Origin: Halomonas gemina
Lineage (GTDB): Bacteria; Pseudomonadota; Gammaproteobacteria; Pseudomonadales; Halomonadaceae
Direction: 5' to 3'
Length of the DNA: 64,000 bases
Assembly (NCBI RefSeq): GCF_023554995.1
Contig: NZ_JAMJPK010000002.1
Span: 310,001-374,000, forward strand
Position numbers and translations under genes: made by a program. A model generated the notes under the pieces. That model had not been told where the DNA came from, did no database searches, and saw nothing but the letters and a program-made list of their open reading frames with translations. Shown piece by piece: positions 41,985 to 49,439 of the stretch (positions within the stretch are counted from its first letter, which is position 1; the number at the start of each line of letters is the position of its first letter).

Positions 41985-43907
41985 ATGAGCATCTTCGATC
42001 ATGTGCAGAACCGCTTCGCTCGCGTCCAGCAGGAAGAGATGAGCCTGCAGGAGTACCTGGAACTTTGCCGTCGGGAGCCCGTGGCCTACGCCACGGCGGC
42101 CGAGCGGATGCTGGAGGCCATCGGCGAGCCAGAGGTGATCGATACCGCAAAGGATCCGCGGCTGTCCCGCATCTTCTCCAACAAGGTGATCCGCCGCTAC
42201 CCGGCCTTCGCCGAGTTCTACGGCATGGAAGAGGCCATCGAGCAGATCGTCGCCTACTTCCGGCATGCCGCCCAGGGGCTCGAGGAGCGCAAGCAGATCC
42301 TCTACCTGCTGGGGCCGGTGGGGGGCGGCAAGTCATCCCTGGCCGAGCGGCTCAAGCTGCTGATGGAGAAGGTGCCCTTTTATGCCATCAAGGGTTCGCC
42401 GGTCTACGAGTCGCCCCTGGGGCTCTTCTCTCCCGAGGAGGATGGCGAGCTGCTGGAGAAGGAGTACGGCATTCCGCAGCGCTACCTCAAGAGCGTGATG
42501 TCGCCCTGGGCGGCCAAGCGCCTCAAGGAGTATGGCGGCGACATCTCCGAATTTCGGGTGGTGCGCCTCTACCCCTCACGACTCAACCAGATCGCCATCT
42601 CCAAGACCGAGCCCGGCGACGAGAACAACCAGGACATCTCTTCACTGGTCGGCAAGGTAGACATCCGCCAGCTCGAGCTCTACTCCCAGGATGATCCGGA
42701 CGCCTACAGCTTCTCCGGTGGCCTGTGCCGTGCCAACCAGGGGCTGATGGAGTTCGTCGAGATGTTCAAGGCACCGATCAAGGTGCTCCACCCGCTGCTG
42801 ACGGCGACCCAGGAGGGCAATTACAACCCCACCGAGGGCATGGGGGCGATCCCCTTCGACGGCGTGGTGCTGGCTCACTCCAACGAGAGCGAGTGGCAGA
42901 CCTTCCGCAACAACCGCAACAACGAGGCCTTCCTCGACCGCGTCTACATGGTCAAGGTGCCCTACTGCCTGCGGGTTTCCGAGGAGATCAACATCTACAG
43001 GAAGTTGCTCGAGCACTCCTCGCTGGCCGAGGCACCCTGCGCGCCGGATACCCTGCGCATGCTGGCCCAGTTCTCGGTGCTGTCGCGGCTCAAGGAGCCT
43101 GAGAATTCCAGCATCTACTCCAAGATGCGGGTCTACGACGGCGAGAACCTCAAGGACACCGACCCCAAGGCCAAGTCGATCCAGGAATACCGCGATGCGG
43201 CCGGGGTCGACGAGGGCATGGAGGGACTGTCGACGCGTTTCGCCTTCAAGATCCTCTCCAAGGTGTTCAACTTCGATAATACCGAGATCGCGGCCAACCC
43301 GGTTCACCTGCTCTACGTCCTCGAGCAGCGCCTGGAACAGGAGCAGCTTCCCCGCGAGACCTTCGAGCGCTACCTGCGCTTCATCAAGGAGTTCCTGGCC
43401 CCGCGTTACGTCGACTTCATCGGCAAGGAGATCCAGACGGCCTATCTCGAGTCCTATTCCGAGTACGGCCAGAACATCTTCGACCGCTACGTCACCTACG
43501 CCGATTTCTGGATCCAGGACCAGGAGTATCGCGACCCCGAGACCGGCGAGTTCCTCGACCGCCAGGCCCTCAACGAGGAGCTGGAGAAGATCGAGAAGCC
43601 GGCGGGCATCTCCAACCCCAAGGACTTCCGCCACGAAGTGGTCAACTTCGTGCTGCGGGCCCGTGCCCAGAACAACGGCATGAACCCCAGCTGGCAGTCC
43701 TACGAGAAGCTGCGGGGGGTGATCGAGCACAAGATGTTCGCCAACACCGAGGAGCTGCTGCCGGTGATCTCCTTCAACGCCAAGGCCTCGACGGCGGACC
43801 AGAAGAAGCACGAGGACTTCGTGGCACGCATGGTCGACCGCGGCTACACCGAGAAGCAGGTGCGCCTGCTCTCCGAGTGGTACCTGCGGGTTCGCAAGTC
43901 GCAGTAG
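41985..43907 (+). CDS. prkA: PrkA-family serine kinase / AAA+ protein (YeaG)
   Basis: The 640-residue protein (E. coli YeaG 644) has an N-terminal AAA+ PrkA domain with the P-loop LLGPVGGGKSSLAE (about 108-121) and a C-terminal PrkA kinase-like domain. It begins MSIFDHVQNRFARVQQEEMSLQEYLELCR. In enterobacteria it belongs to the stationary-phase/nitrogen-starvation response. The start ATG at 41985 has ACAGGAGG upstream. yeaH follows after 15 bases and spoVR after that: a conserved three-gene operon. Confidence 0.95.
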   Translation: MSIFDHVQNRFARVQQEEMSLQEYLELCRREPVAYATAAERMLEAIGEPEVIDTAKDPRLSRIFSNKVIRRYPAFAEFYGMEEAIEQIVAYFRHAAQGLEERKQILYLLGPVGGGKSSLAERLKLLMEKVPFYAIKGSPVYESPLGLFSPEEDGELLEKEYGIPQRYLKSVMSPWAAKRLKEYGGDISEFRVVRLYPSRLNQIAISKTEPGDENNQDISSLVGKVDIRQLELYSQDDPDAYSFSGGLCRANQGLMEFVEMFKAPIKVLHPLLTATQEGNYNPTEGMGAIPFDGVVLAHSNESEWQTFRNNRNNEAFLDRVYMVKVPYCLRVSEEINIYRKLLEHSSLAEAPCAPDTLRMLAQFSVLSRLKEPENSSIYSKMRVYDGENLKDTDPKAKSIQEYRDAAGVDEGMEGLSTRFAFKILSKVFNFDNTEIAANPVHLLYVLEQRLEQEQLPRETFERYLRFIKEFLAPRYVDFIGKEIQTAYLESYSEYGQNIFDRYVTYADFWIQDQEYRDPETGEFLDRQALNEELEKIEKPAGISNPKDFRHEVVNFVLRARAQNNGMNPSWQSYEKLRGVIEHKMFANTEELLPVISFNAKASTADQKKHEDFVARMVDRGYTEKQVRLLSEWYLRVRKSQ

Positions 43908-43922
43908 GCCGAGGAGGTCGTC

Positions 43923-45209
43923 ATGACCTATTTCATCGATCGTCGAGCCAATGCCAAGCACAAGAGCGCGGTCAACCGCCAGCGCTTCCTCGACCGCTAC
44001 CGCACCCATATCAAGCGGTCGGTCGAGGAGGCGGTGAACCGCCGCTCGATCACCGACATGGAGCGCGGCGAGAAGGTCTCGATTCCCGCTCGGGACATCT
44101 CCGAGCCGGTCTTCCAGCACGGCCCGGGGGGCAAGCGCGCCATCATCGCGCCGGGCAACCAGGAGTTCGTCGAGGGGGACCGGCTGCGCCGCCCCGGCGG
44201 TGGCGGGGGGGGTGACGGCGCCGGGGAGGGCGGTGCCTCCAACCAGGGCGAGGGCATGGACGAGTTCGCCTTCACCCTGAGTCGCGAGGAGTTCCTCGAC
44301 TTCGTCTTCGACGGCCTGGAACTGCCCCACCTGGAGCGCAAGAACCTGGTGGACCTCGACGAGGTGCGCCCCGTGCGGGCGGGGGTCTCCAAGGAGGGGG
44401 TGCCGGCGCGCATCAACATCGTGCGCTCCATGCGCGAGGCCCAGGCCCGGCGCATCGCCATGCGTGCGCCGATCCGCCGGGCCCTGCGCGAGGCCTTGGA
44501 GGCGCTGGCCGAGGAGGAGCGCAAGGACCCGGTGTTGCGCAACCCCGCCCGCATCACCGAGCTCAAGGCGGAGATCGAGCGCCTGGAGAAGCGCCTGGAG
44601 GCGGTGCCCTTCATCGATACCTACGACCTGCGCTACAACAACCTGGTCGACCAGCCGCAGCCCTCGAGCAAGGCGGTGATGTTCTGCGTGATGGACGTCT
44701 CGGGCTCCATGACCCAGGCCCACAAGGATATCGCCAAGCGCTTCTTCCTGCTGCTCTATCTGTTCCTCGAGCGCAACTACGAGAAGGTCGAGCTGGTCTT
44801 CGTGCGCCACCACACCGCGGCCAAGGAGGTCGACGAGGAGGAGTTCTTCTATTCCCGGGAGACCGGCGGCACCATCGTCTCCAGCGCCCTGACGCTGGTC
44901 GACGAGATCATCGAGGCGCGTTACCCCCCCGGGCAGTGGAACCTCTACGTGGCCCAGGCCTCGGATGGCGACAACTGGGACGACGATTCCATCACCTGTC
45001 GCGACCTGCTCGTCAAGCGCCTGATGCCGCGGCTGCAGTACTTCACCTACGTGGAAATCACCCCTCATGCCCACCAGGCGCTGTGGGAAGAGTACGAGCG
45101 AGTGGAGGCGGAGTATGACGAGCGCTTCGCCATGCGCCAGATCGTCGAGGCCGGGGACATCTACCCGGTCTTCCGCGAGCTGTTCAAGCGCCGCATTGCC
45201 AGCACGTGA
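43923..45209 (+). CDS. yeaH: UPF0229 protein YeaH, von Willebrand A-like
   Basis: The 428-residue protein has the family N-terminus [21 protein letters not shown] Gly-rich low-complexity linker follows (about 90-110). A VWA-like domain has the metal-site motif DVSGSM at Asp258. It works with PrkA and SpoVR in an unresolved stress pathway. Start ATG is at 43923, with GAGGTCGTC ahead. Confidence 0.93.
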   Translation: MTYFIDRRANAKHKSAVNRQRFLDRYRTHIKRSVEEAVNRRSITDMERGEKVSIPARDISEPVFQHGPGGKRAIIAPGNQEFVEGDRLRRPGGGGGGDGAGEGGASNQGEGMDEFAFTLSREEFLDFVFDGLELPHLERKNLVDLDEVRPVRAGVSKEGVPARINIVRSMREAQARRIAMRAPIRRALREALEALAEEERKDPVLRNPARITELKAEIERLEKRLEAVPFIDTYDLRYNNLVDQPQPSSKAVMFCVMDVSGSMTQAHKDIAKRFFLLLYLFLERNYEKVELVFVRHHTAAKEVDEEEFFYSRETGGTIVSSALTLVDEIIEARYPPGQWNLYVAQASDGDNWDDDSITCRDLLVKRLMPRLQYFTYVEITPHAHQALWEEYERVEAEYDERFAMRQIVEAGDIYPVFRELFKRRIAST

Positions 45210-45239
45210 TCGCCAGAGCAGGCGGCCCGAGGAGGCAGC

Positions 45240-46790
45240 ATGACCCGACGCAAGCCCATCGCCACCGGTTCCGACTGGAACTTCGAGATCCTCGACGCCT
45301 TCGAGGAGGAGATTGCACGCCTGGCGGACGAGTATCGCCTGGATACCTATCCCAACCAGATCGAGGTCATCACCACCGAGCAGATGATGGATGCCTACGC
45401 CAGCGTGGGCATGCCGGTGGGCTATCACCACTGGTCCTTCGGCAAGCAGTTCCTGGCCGTGGAGCAGGCCTATCGTCGCGGCCAGATGGGGCTGGCCTAC
45501 GAACTGGTGATCAACTCCGACCCGTGCATCGCCTACCTGATGGAGGAGAACACCCTGATGATGCAGGTGCTGGTCATGGCCCACGCCTGCTATGGCCACA
45601 ACTCCTTCTTCAAGGGCAACTACCTGTTCCGCACCTGGACGGATGCCTCCTCCATCGTCGATTACCTGGTGTTCGCCCGCAAGTACATCAGCGAGTGCGA
45701 GGAGCGCCACGGCGTGGCCGCGGTGGAGCAGCTGCTGGATGCCTGCCACGCCCTGCAGAACTATGGTGTCGATCGCTACAAGCGCCCCTCGCCGGTCTCC
45801 GCCGCCGAGGAGGCGCGGCGCCAGAAGGAGCGCGAGGCGCACCTCCAGGCCCAGGTCAACACCCTGTGGCGCACCATCCCGAACCGCCCACGCGGGGATG
45901 CGCTGCCCGGCATGGCCGATGAGGAGGATCCGCTGGGCCTTCACGAGGGCGGCCGCTATCCCCCGGAGCCCCAGGAGAACCTGCTCTACTTCATCGAGAA
46001 GAACGCCCCGCTGCTGGCCCCCTGGCAGCGCGAGGTGGTGCGCATCGTGCGCAAGCTGGCTCAGTACTTCTATCCCCAGCGCCAGACTCAGGTGATGAAC
46101 GAGGGGTGGGCGACCTTCTGGCACTACACCCTGATGAACCGGCTCTTCGATGAGGGCCTGGTGGATGAGGGGCTGATGCTGGAGTTCCTGCAGTCGCATA
46201 CCGCGGTGGTCAACCAGCCGGCCTTCGACAGCCCCTACTTCAGCGGCATCAACCCCTATGCGCTGGGCTTCGCCATCTTCACCGACCTGCGGCGCATCTG
46301 CGAGGCACCGACCGAAGAGGACCGCCACTGGTTCCCCGATACCGCTGGCGGCGACTGGCGTGAGACCCTGGAGTTCGCCATGAAGAACTTCAAGGACGAA
46401 TCCTTCATCCAGCAGTTCCTGTCACCCAAGGTGATCCGCGACCTCAAGCTGTTCATGGTGGTCGACGACGACCAGGAGGAGATGCTGGAGGTGGCGGCGA
46501 TCCACGACGAGCGCGGCTATCGGCGCATCCGCGAGTCCCTCGCCACCCAGTACGCGCTGGCGGTACGCGAGCCCAATATCCAGGTCTACTCGGCGGACAT
46601 CCGCGGCGACCGTTCACTGACCCTGCGCCACGTCCAGGACAGTCGGCGTCCGCTGGCGCGCAGCGTCTATCCGGTCATCCGCCACCTCCACCAGCTGTGG
46701 GGCTTTCCGGTTCGGCTGGAGTCGGTGCAGGACGAGGAGGTGGTGCGCCGCTATCACTGGCCCTTGCCCGAGGAGGAGCGGCGCGACTGA
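45240..46790 (+). CDS. SpoVR-family protein (YcgB)
   Basis: The 516-residue protein matches SpoVR/YcgB. Conserved blocks include YHHWSFGKQF, YELVINSDPCIAYLMEENT, AHACYGHNSFFKGNYLFR and MNEGWATFWHYTLMN. Many His/Glu residues in these blocks suggest a metal site, though function is unknown outside Bacillus sporulation. It is the third gene of the prkA operon, 30 bases after yeaH, with ribosome binding site GAGGAGG. It ends at a strong terminator. Confidence 0.94.
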   Translation: MTRRKPIATGSDWNFEILDAFEEEIARLADEYRLDTYPNQIEVITTEQMMDAYASVGMPVGYHHWSFGKQFLAVEQAYRRGQMGLAYELVINSDPCIAYLMEENTLMMQVLVMAHACYGHNSFFKGNYLFRTWTDASSIVDYLVFARKYISECEERHGVAAVEQLLDACHALQNYGVDRYKRPSPVSAAEEARRQKEREAHLQAQVNTLWRTIPNRPRGDALPGMADEEDPLGLHEGGRYPPEPQENLLYFIEKNAPLLAPWQREVVRIVRKLAQYFYPQRQTQVMNEGWATFWHYTLMNRLFDEGLVDEGLMLEFLQSHTAVVNQPAFDSPYFSGINPYALGFAIFTDLRRICEAPTEEDRHWFPDTAGGDWRETLEFAMKNFKDESFIQQFLSPKVIRDLKLFMVVDDDQEEMLEVAAIHDERGYRRIRESLATQYALAVREPNIQVYSADIRGDRSLTLRHVQDSRRPLARSVYPVIRHLHQLWGFPVRLESVQDEEVVRRYHWPLPEEERRD

Positions 46791-46825
46791 GAGGCCGCCG
46801 GGACCGAAGGGCAGGCTGGAACGAG

Positions 46826-46852
46826 AAGACCCGCGCCACCGGCGCGGGTCTT
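46826..46852. terminator. Terminator after spoVR
   Basis: A 12-bp stem (AAGACCCGCGCC / GGCGCGGGTCTT) with loop ACC, followed by TTCC. It lies between convergent genes, so it can also stop transcripts from the HiPIP gene. Confidence 0.9.
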
Positions 46853-46881
46853 TTCCTTCGTTCAGGCCTTGCGGCCTCGGG

Positions 46882-47196
46882 TCAGGCCTGTGCGGTCCAG
46901 GACTGGCACCAGCCGGCCGGCTCTACGCTGTTCTGCGGGAAGAGCTGACAGCCTTGGCTGTCGGCCTGGAAGAACATGCAGTTGTCGCAGCGCTCGCCCT
47001 CCTCGTAGGCGGGATGGTCGCTGGCCTCGCTGGCGTTCTCGACGTAGTTCAGGGCCTGGGCCTGCTCGGCGCTCGGGTCGAGACGCGGCAGGTCCTGGGC
47101 GAAGGCGCTCTTCGACAGGATGCCGGCGCCGAGGGGCAGGGCGGCAAGGCCCAGCAGGCTGTTACGCATGAAGTCACGACGGCTATGGTCGGCCAT
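46882..47196 (-). CDS. High-potential iron-sulfur protein (HiPIP)
   Basis: The 104-residue precursor has a Tat signal (SRRDFMRNSLLGLAALPLGAG, cleavage probably after AFA). The mature protein of about 70 residues has Cys70, Cys73, Cys83 and Cys97 in the HiPIP spacing C-x2-C-x9-C-x13-C, with GWCQSW at the end. It is a periplasmic single-electron carrier, often a donor to terminal oxidases or reaction centres. The ATG at 47196 is 5 bases after AAGGAGA; longer frames upstream are not supported. Confidence 0.94.
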   Translation of the reverse strand: MADHSRRDFMRNSLLGLAALPLGAGILSKSAFAQDLPRLDPSAEQAQALNYVENASEASDHPAYEEGERCDNCMFFQADSQGCQLFPQNSVEPAGWCQSWTAQA

Positions 47197-47366
47197 GGTC
47201 TCTCCTTGTCTCATCACGGTGGGTCTGGGGTCACGGTGGGCATGGGTGGTGCCCGTTTCTTCTTGGCGGGTGGTCGAGCCACCTCTTGGTCCGACAGGCG
47301 CGTCCCTGCGGAGTTCGTTCGCTCTATGGTAGTAAACTGATGGGGGGTTCGCGAACCGGCCGCGGC

Positions 47367-47389
47367 CTGTGCGGCAATCCGCCGCACAG
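47367..47389. promoter_or_regulatory. Hairpin/palindrome in the HiPIP upstream region
   Basis: CTGTGCGGC and GCCGCACAG form a perfect 9-bp inverted repeat around AATCC. Both flanking genes point away from it, so it is unlikely to be a gene-end terminator; an operator is possible. Confidence 0.45.
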
Positions 47390-47436
47390 TCGACGGCCAT
47401 GGAGGGAAGCCCCGGACCCCGCGGGTGGCCCCTCGG

Positions 47437-47465
47437 TTCAGCGACCTGGATGGCGCTGCTATACT
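47437..47465 (+). promoter_or_regulatory. Sigma-70-like promoter of the RAM-domain gene
   Basis: TTCAGC, 17 bases, TATACT. Transcription would start about 65 bases before the start codon at 47539. Confidence 0.55.
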
Positions 47466-47538
47466 CGCGCCAGCTTCGGTGGCCGGTCGGCCGCACAACG
47501 AGACGTGCGCGCAAGCGCGCAGAGCAGGGAGATGTCCG

Positions 47539-47814
47539 ATGCAGAACGCGGTGATTCTGATCAACGCCGAGAAGGGCCAGGTGAAGGCCGTGGCGGAGCG
47601 GCTGGCCGATGTCGAGGGGATCAGCGAGGTCTATTCCACCTGTGGCCGCTACGACCTGGTGGCCATCGCGCGCACCCGTGACTTCGAGAGCCTGGCCGAG
47701 CTGGTGACCGGGCGCCTCAATGCCGTCGAGGGCATTCGCGACACCGAGACGCTCAATGCCATGCAGGTCCACTCCCGGCACGACCTGGAGACCATGTTCT
47801 CGCTGGGCTGGTGA
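47539..47814 (+). CDS. Stand-alone Lrp/AsnC ligand-binding (RAM) domain protein
   Basis: This 91-residue protein is only the alpha/beta RAM domain of Lrp regulators (AVILINAEKGQVKAVAERLA, then GVSEV-like GISEVYSTCGRYDLVAIAR). No DNA-binding domain is present. Such stand-alone proteins form dimers/octamers and bind amino acids or similar small ligands; some interact with full-length Lrp. ATG 47539 has AGGGA ahead. The next gene begins 54 bases on, possibly in the same transcript. Confidence 0.88.
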   Translation: MQNAVILINAEKGQVKAVAERLADVEGISEVYSTCGRYDLVAIARTRDFESLAELVTGRLNAVEGIRDTETLNAMQVHSRHDLETMFSLGW

Positions 47815-47868
47815 GGGAAGGCACGGGCCCCGCGGCTCGTCGCATGATCGGACAGGGAAGGGTCAGGC

Positions 47869-48735
47869 ATGGCAGCAAGACGAAGGCGCACCGCCAACCG
47901 CTGGCGTCGCCAGGTGCGGCGCTTCGGCATCACGGCGCTGTTCGTGGCCGTGGCCACCGGGCTCTGGCACTTCCAGGAGCGCGAGCTGCGTGACGGGCTC
48001 AGCTGGCAGGGCGTCACCACCTGGCAGGAGCTCACCCCGCTGAGCTTTCACCGCGTGCTGCGCAACGACGGCTTCCTGGTGGGATGGTCCGACGTGCGGG
48101 TCAACCCGCTGTGGGTCAGCTATCTGCTGCACCCGGTCGAGGACCCCGGCGCCGGCCCGCGTCCCGGCTTCCAGCGCGACTGGCGGGCCCTCTGGCCGAT
48201 CGCGCCGGAAAGCTATTTCGGCAGCGGCTATGACCGGGGGCATCTTGCCCCCAACTATGCCATCGCCGCGGTCCATGGCAGGGAAGCGCAGCGCGACACC
48301 TTCCTGATGAGCAACATGTCGCCCCAGCGGCCCGAGCTCAACCGGCGCCTCTGGCAGCGCCTGGAAGAGGTGGTGATGGACCGCTTCGTGCCTCGCTTCG
48401 GAACCCTTCAGGTGATCACCGGCCCGGTCTTCCCGGCGCCGTTCCGGGACAACGTGCTCAACCGGGTCGGTCTGGTGGAGGTGCCCGAGGCCTTCTACAA
48501 GATCCTGGTGGTGCCGGGCGAGCAGCCGCGTGCCCTGGCCTTCCTCATGCCGCAGCGGGTGGTGGGCGACGAGCCGCTGGATGACTTCCTGGTCAGCATC
48601 GATGAGCTGGAGGTGCGCACCGGCCTGGACTTCTTCCCGCAGCTGCCCGAGGCGGCTGCCGCGGCACTGGAGGCCGAGGTGGAGACCGCGGGCTGGGGGC
48701 TCGAGGCCGTGGCCAGGCTGCCCGGGCGCTTCTGA
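47869..48735 (+). CDS. Membrane-anchored DNA/RNA non-specific endonuclease
   Basis: The 288-residue protein has a basic N-terminus, a likely signal anchor (about 19-35, FGITALFVAVATGLWHF) and an NUC/EndoG-type nuclease domain. The active-site motif is YDRGHLAPNYA (Asp122, Arg123, Gly124, His125), with the metal-binding Asn in FLMSNMSPQ and LNRRLWQRLEE. It probably acts outside the cytoplasm, for nutrient acquisition or defence. The start is the ATG at 47869. Confidence 0.9.
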   Translation: MAARRRRTANRWRRQVRRFGITALFVAVATGLWHFQERELRDGLSWQGVTTWQELTPLSFHRVLRNDGFLVGWSDVRVNPLWVSYLLHPVEDPGAGPRPGFQRDWRALWPIAPESYFGSGYDRGHLAPNYAIAAVHGREAQRDTFLMSNMSPQRPELNRRLWQRLEEVVMDRFVPRFGTLQVITGPVFPAPFRDNVLNRVGLVEVPEAFYKILVVPGEQPRALAFLMPQRVVGDEPLDDFLVSIDELEVRTGLDFFPQLPEAAAAALEAEVETAGWGLEAVARLPGRF

Positions 48736-48750
48736 ACGGCGGGCACAAAA

Positions 48751-48776
48751 AAACCGCGAGCATGGTGTCGCGGTTT
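48751..48776. terminator. Terminator shared by the endonuclease gene and tRNA-Leu cluster
   Basis: AAACCGCGA / TCGCGGTTT with an 8-base loop. On the minus strand it is followed by a run of seven or more Ts, so it is a strong terminator for the tRNA-Leu transcript. Confidence 0.85.
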
Positions 48777-48823
48777 CCTGTGGGGGCTGCTATGTGGTCT
48801 CGTCTGCATGACGCGAGAAGAAG

Positions 48824-48910
48824 TGGTGCCCAGGAGAGGACTTGAACCTCCACATCCGTAAGGATACTAGCACCTGAAGCTAGCGCGTCTACCAATTCCG
48901 CCACCTGGGC
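48824..48910 (-). tRNA. tRNA-Leu (anticodon CAG), copy 3
   Basis: An 87-base class II tRNA with encoded CCA. Acceptor GCCCAGG/CCTGGGC, and anticodon arm CTAGC-TTCAGGT-GCTAG with CAG. The variable arm is TATCCTTACGGATG; one stem pair differs from copies 1 and 2. Confidence 0.97.
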
Positions 48911-48951
48911 GCATCATGCTGTCGTCGTGTTCGCGAGCATCGCTTGAGCGA

Positions 48952-49038
48952 TGGTGCCCAGGAGAGGACTTGAACCTCCACGTCCATAAGGACACTAGCA
49001 CCTGAAGCTAGCGCGTCTACCAATTCCGCCACCTGGGC
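48952..49038 (-). tRNA. tRNA-Leu (anticodon CAG), copy 2
   Basis: 87 bases with encoded CCA and the same cloverleaf as copy 3, except the variable arm reads GTCCTTATGGAC. Confidence 0.97.
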
Positions 49039-49116
49039 GAACACGAGCGATTCGAGCTGACAAAGAGCGTGGGAGCGAACTCCCTGGCATCCGGTCGAGG
49101 GTCGACGGAATACCGA

Positions 49117-49203
49117 TGGTGCCCAGAAGAGGACTTGAACCTCCACGTCCATAAGGACACTAGCACCTGAAGCTAGCGCGTCTACCAATTCCGCCATCTG
49201 GGC
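49117..49203 (-). tRNA. tRNA-Leu (anticodon CAG), copy 1
   Basis: 87 bases with encoded CCA, first in the transcript. The acceptor is GCCCAGA/TCTGGGC, so the last acceptor pair is A-T instead of G-C: a paired (compensatory) change relative to the other two copies. Confidence 0.97.
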
Positions 49204-49214
49204 AGGCGAGGCGT

Positions 49215-49242
49215 ATGGTACCGGATTCGTTCGCCGATGCAA
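49215..49242 (-). promoter_or_regulatory. Promoter of the tRNA-Leu cluster
   Basis: On the minus strand TTGCAT (49242-49237), 16 bases, TACCAT (49220-49215), just ahead of the first tRNA-Leu. Confidence 0.55.
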
Positions 49243-49306
49243 GCGCATCCGGCCCCGCCGAGCAGGATTTTTTGCCGTCTGCCAGGCGTCGCCGGCGCCG
49301 CCATGG

Positions 49307-49335
49307 TTGGGTGACGGGGGCACCGGCGCTATACT
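49307..49335 (+). promoter_or_regulatory. Sigma-70 promoter of rnr
   Basis: TTGGGT at 49307-49312, 17 bases, TATACT at 49330-49335. The start codon of rnr is about 100 bases downstream. Confidence 0.6.
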
Positions 49336-49439
49336 GCGCCCATGACAATCGACCCGCAATACCAGATGCCACGCGCCGGACGTCGTCCCCGCGCCCTTTC
49401 GATCACGCTGCTCCCGATGCCGCCAAGGATTCCCACCGC

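Larger units (their letters stand above)
47197..47538. other. Divergent region between HiPIP and the RAM-domain gene
   Basis: 342 bases without a gene. It contains a perfect 9-bp hairpin at 47367-47389 and a sigma-70-like promoter at 47437-47465 for the rightward gene. The HiPIP promoter is not evident. Confidence 0.55.

Noticed and set aside
42642..46328. A 1228-codon open frame on the minus strand across prkA-yeaH-spoVR
   Set aside because: It is antisense to three well-conserved genes and its translation is His/Leu/Gly-rich shadow sequence typical of high-GC codon bias. The same applies to the other long antisense frames, such as 15914-18469 and 3232-5298.
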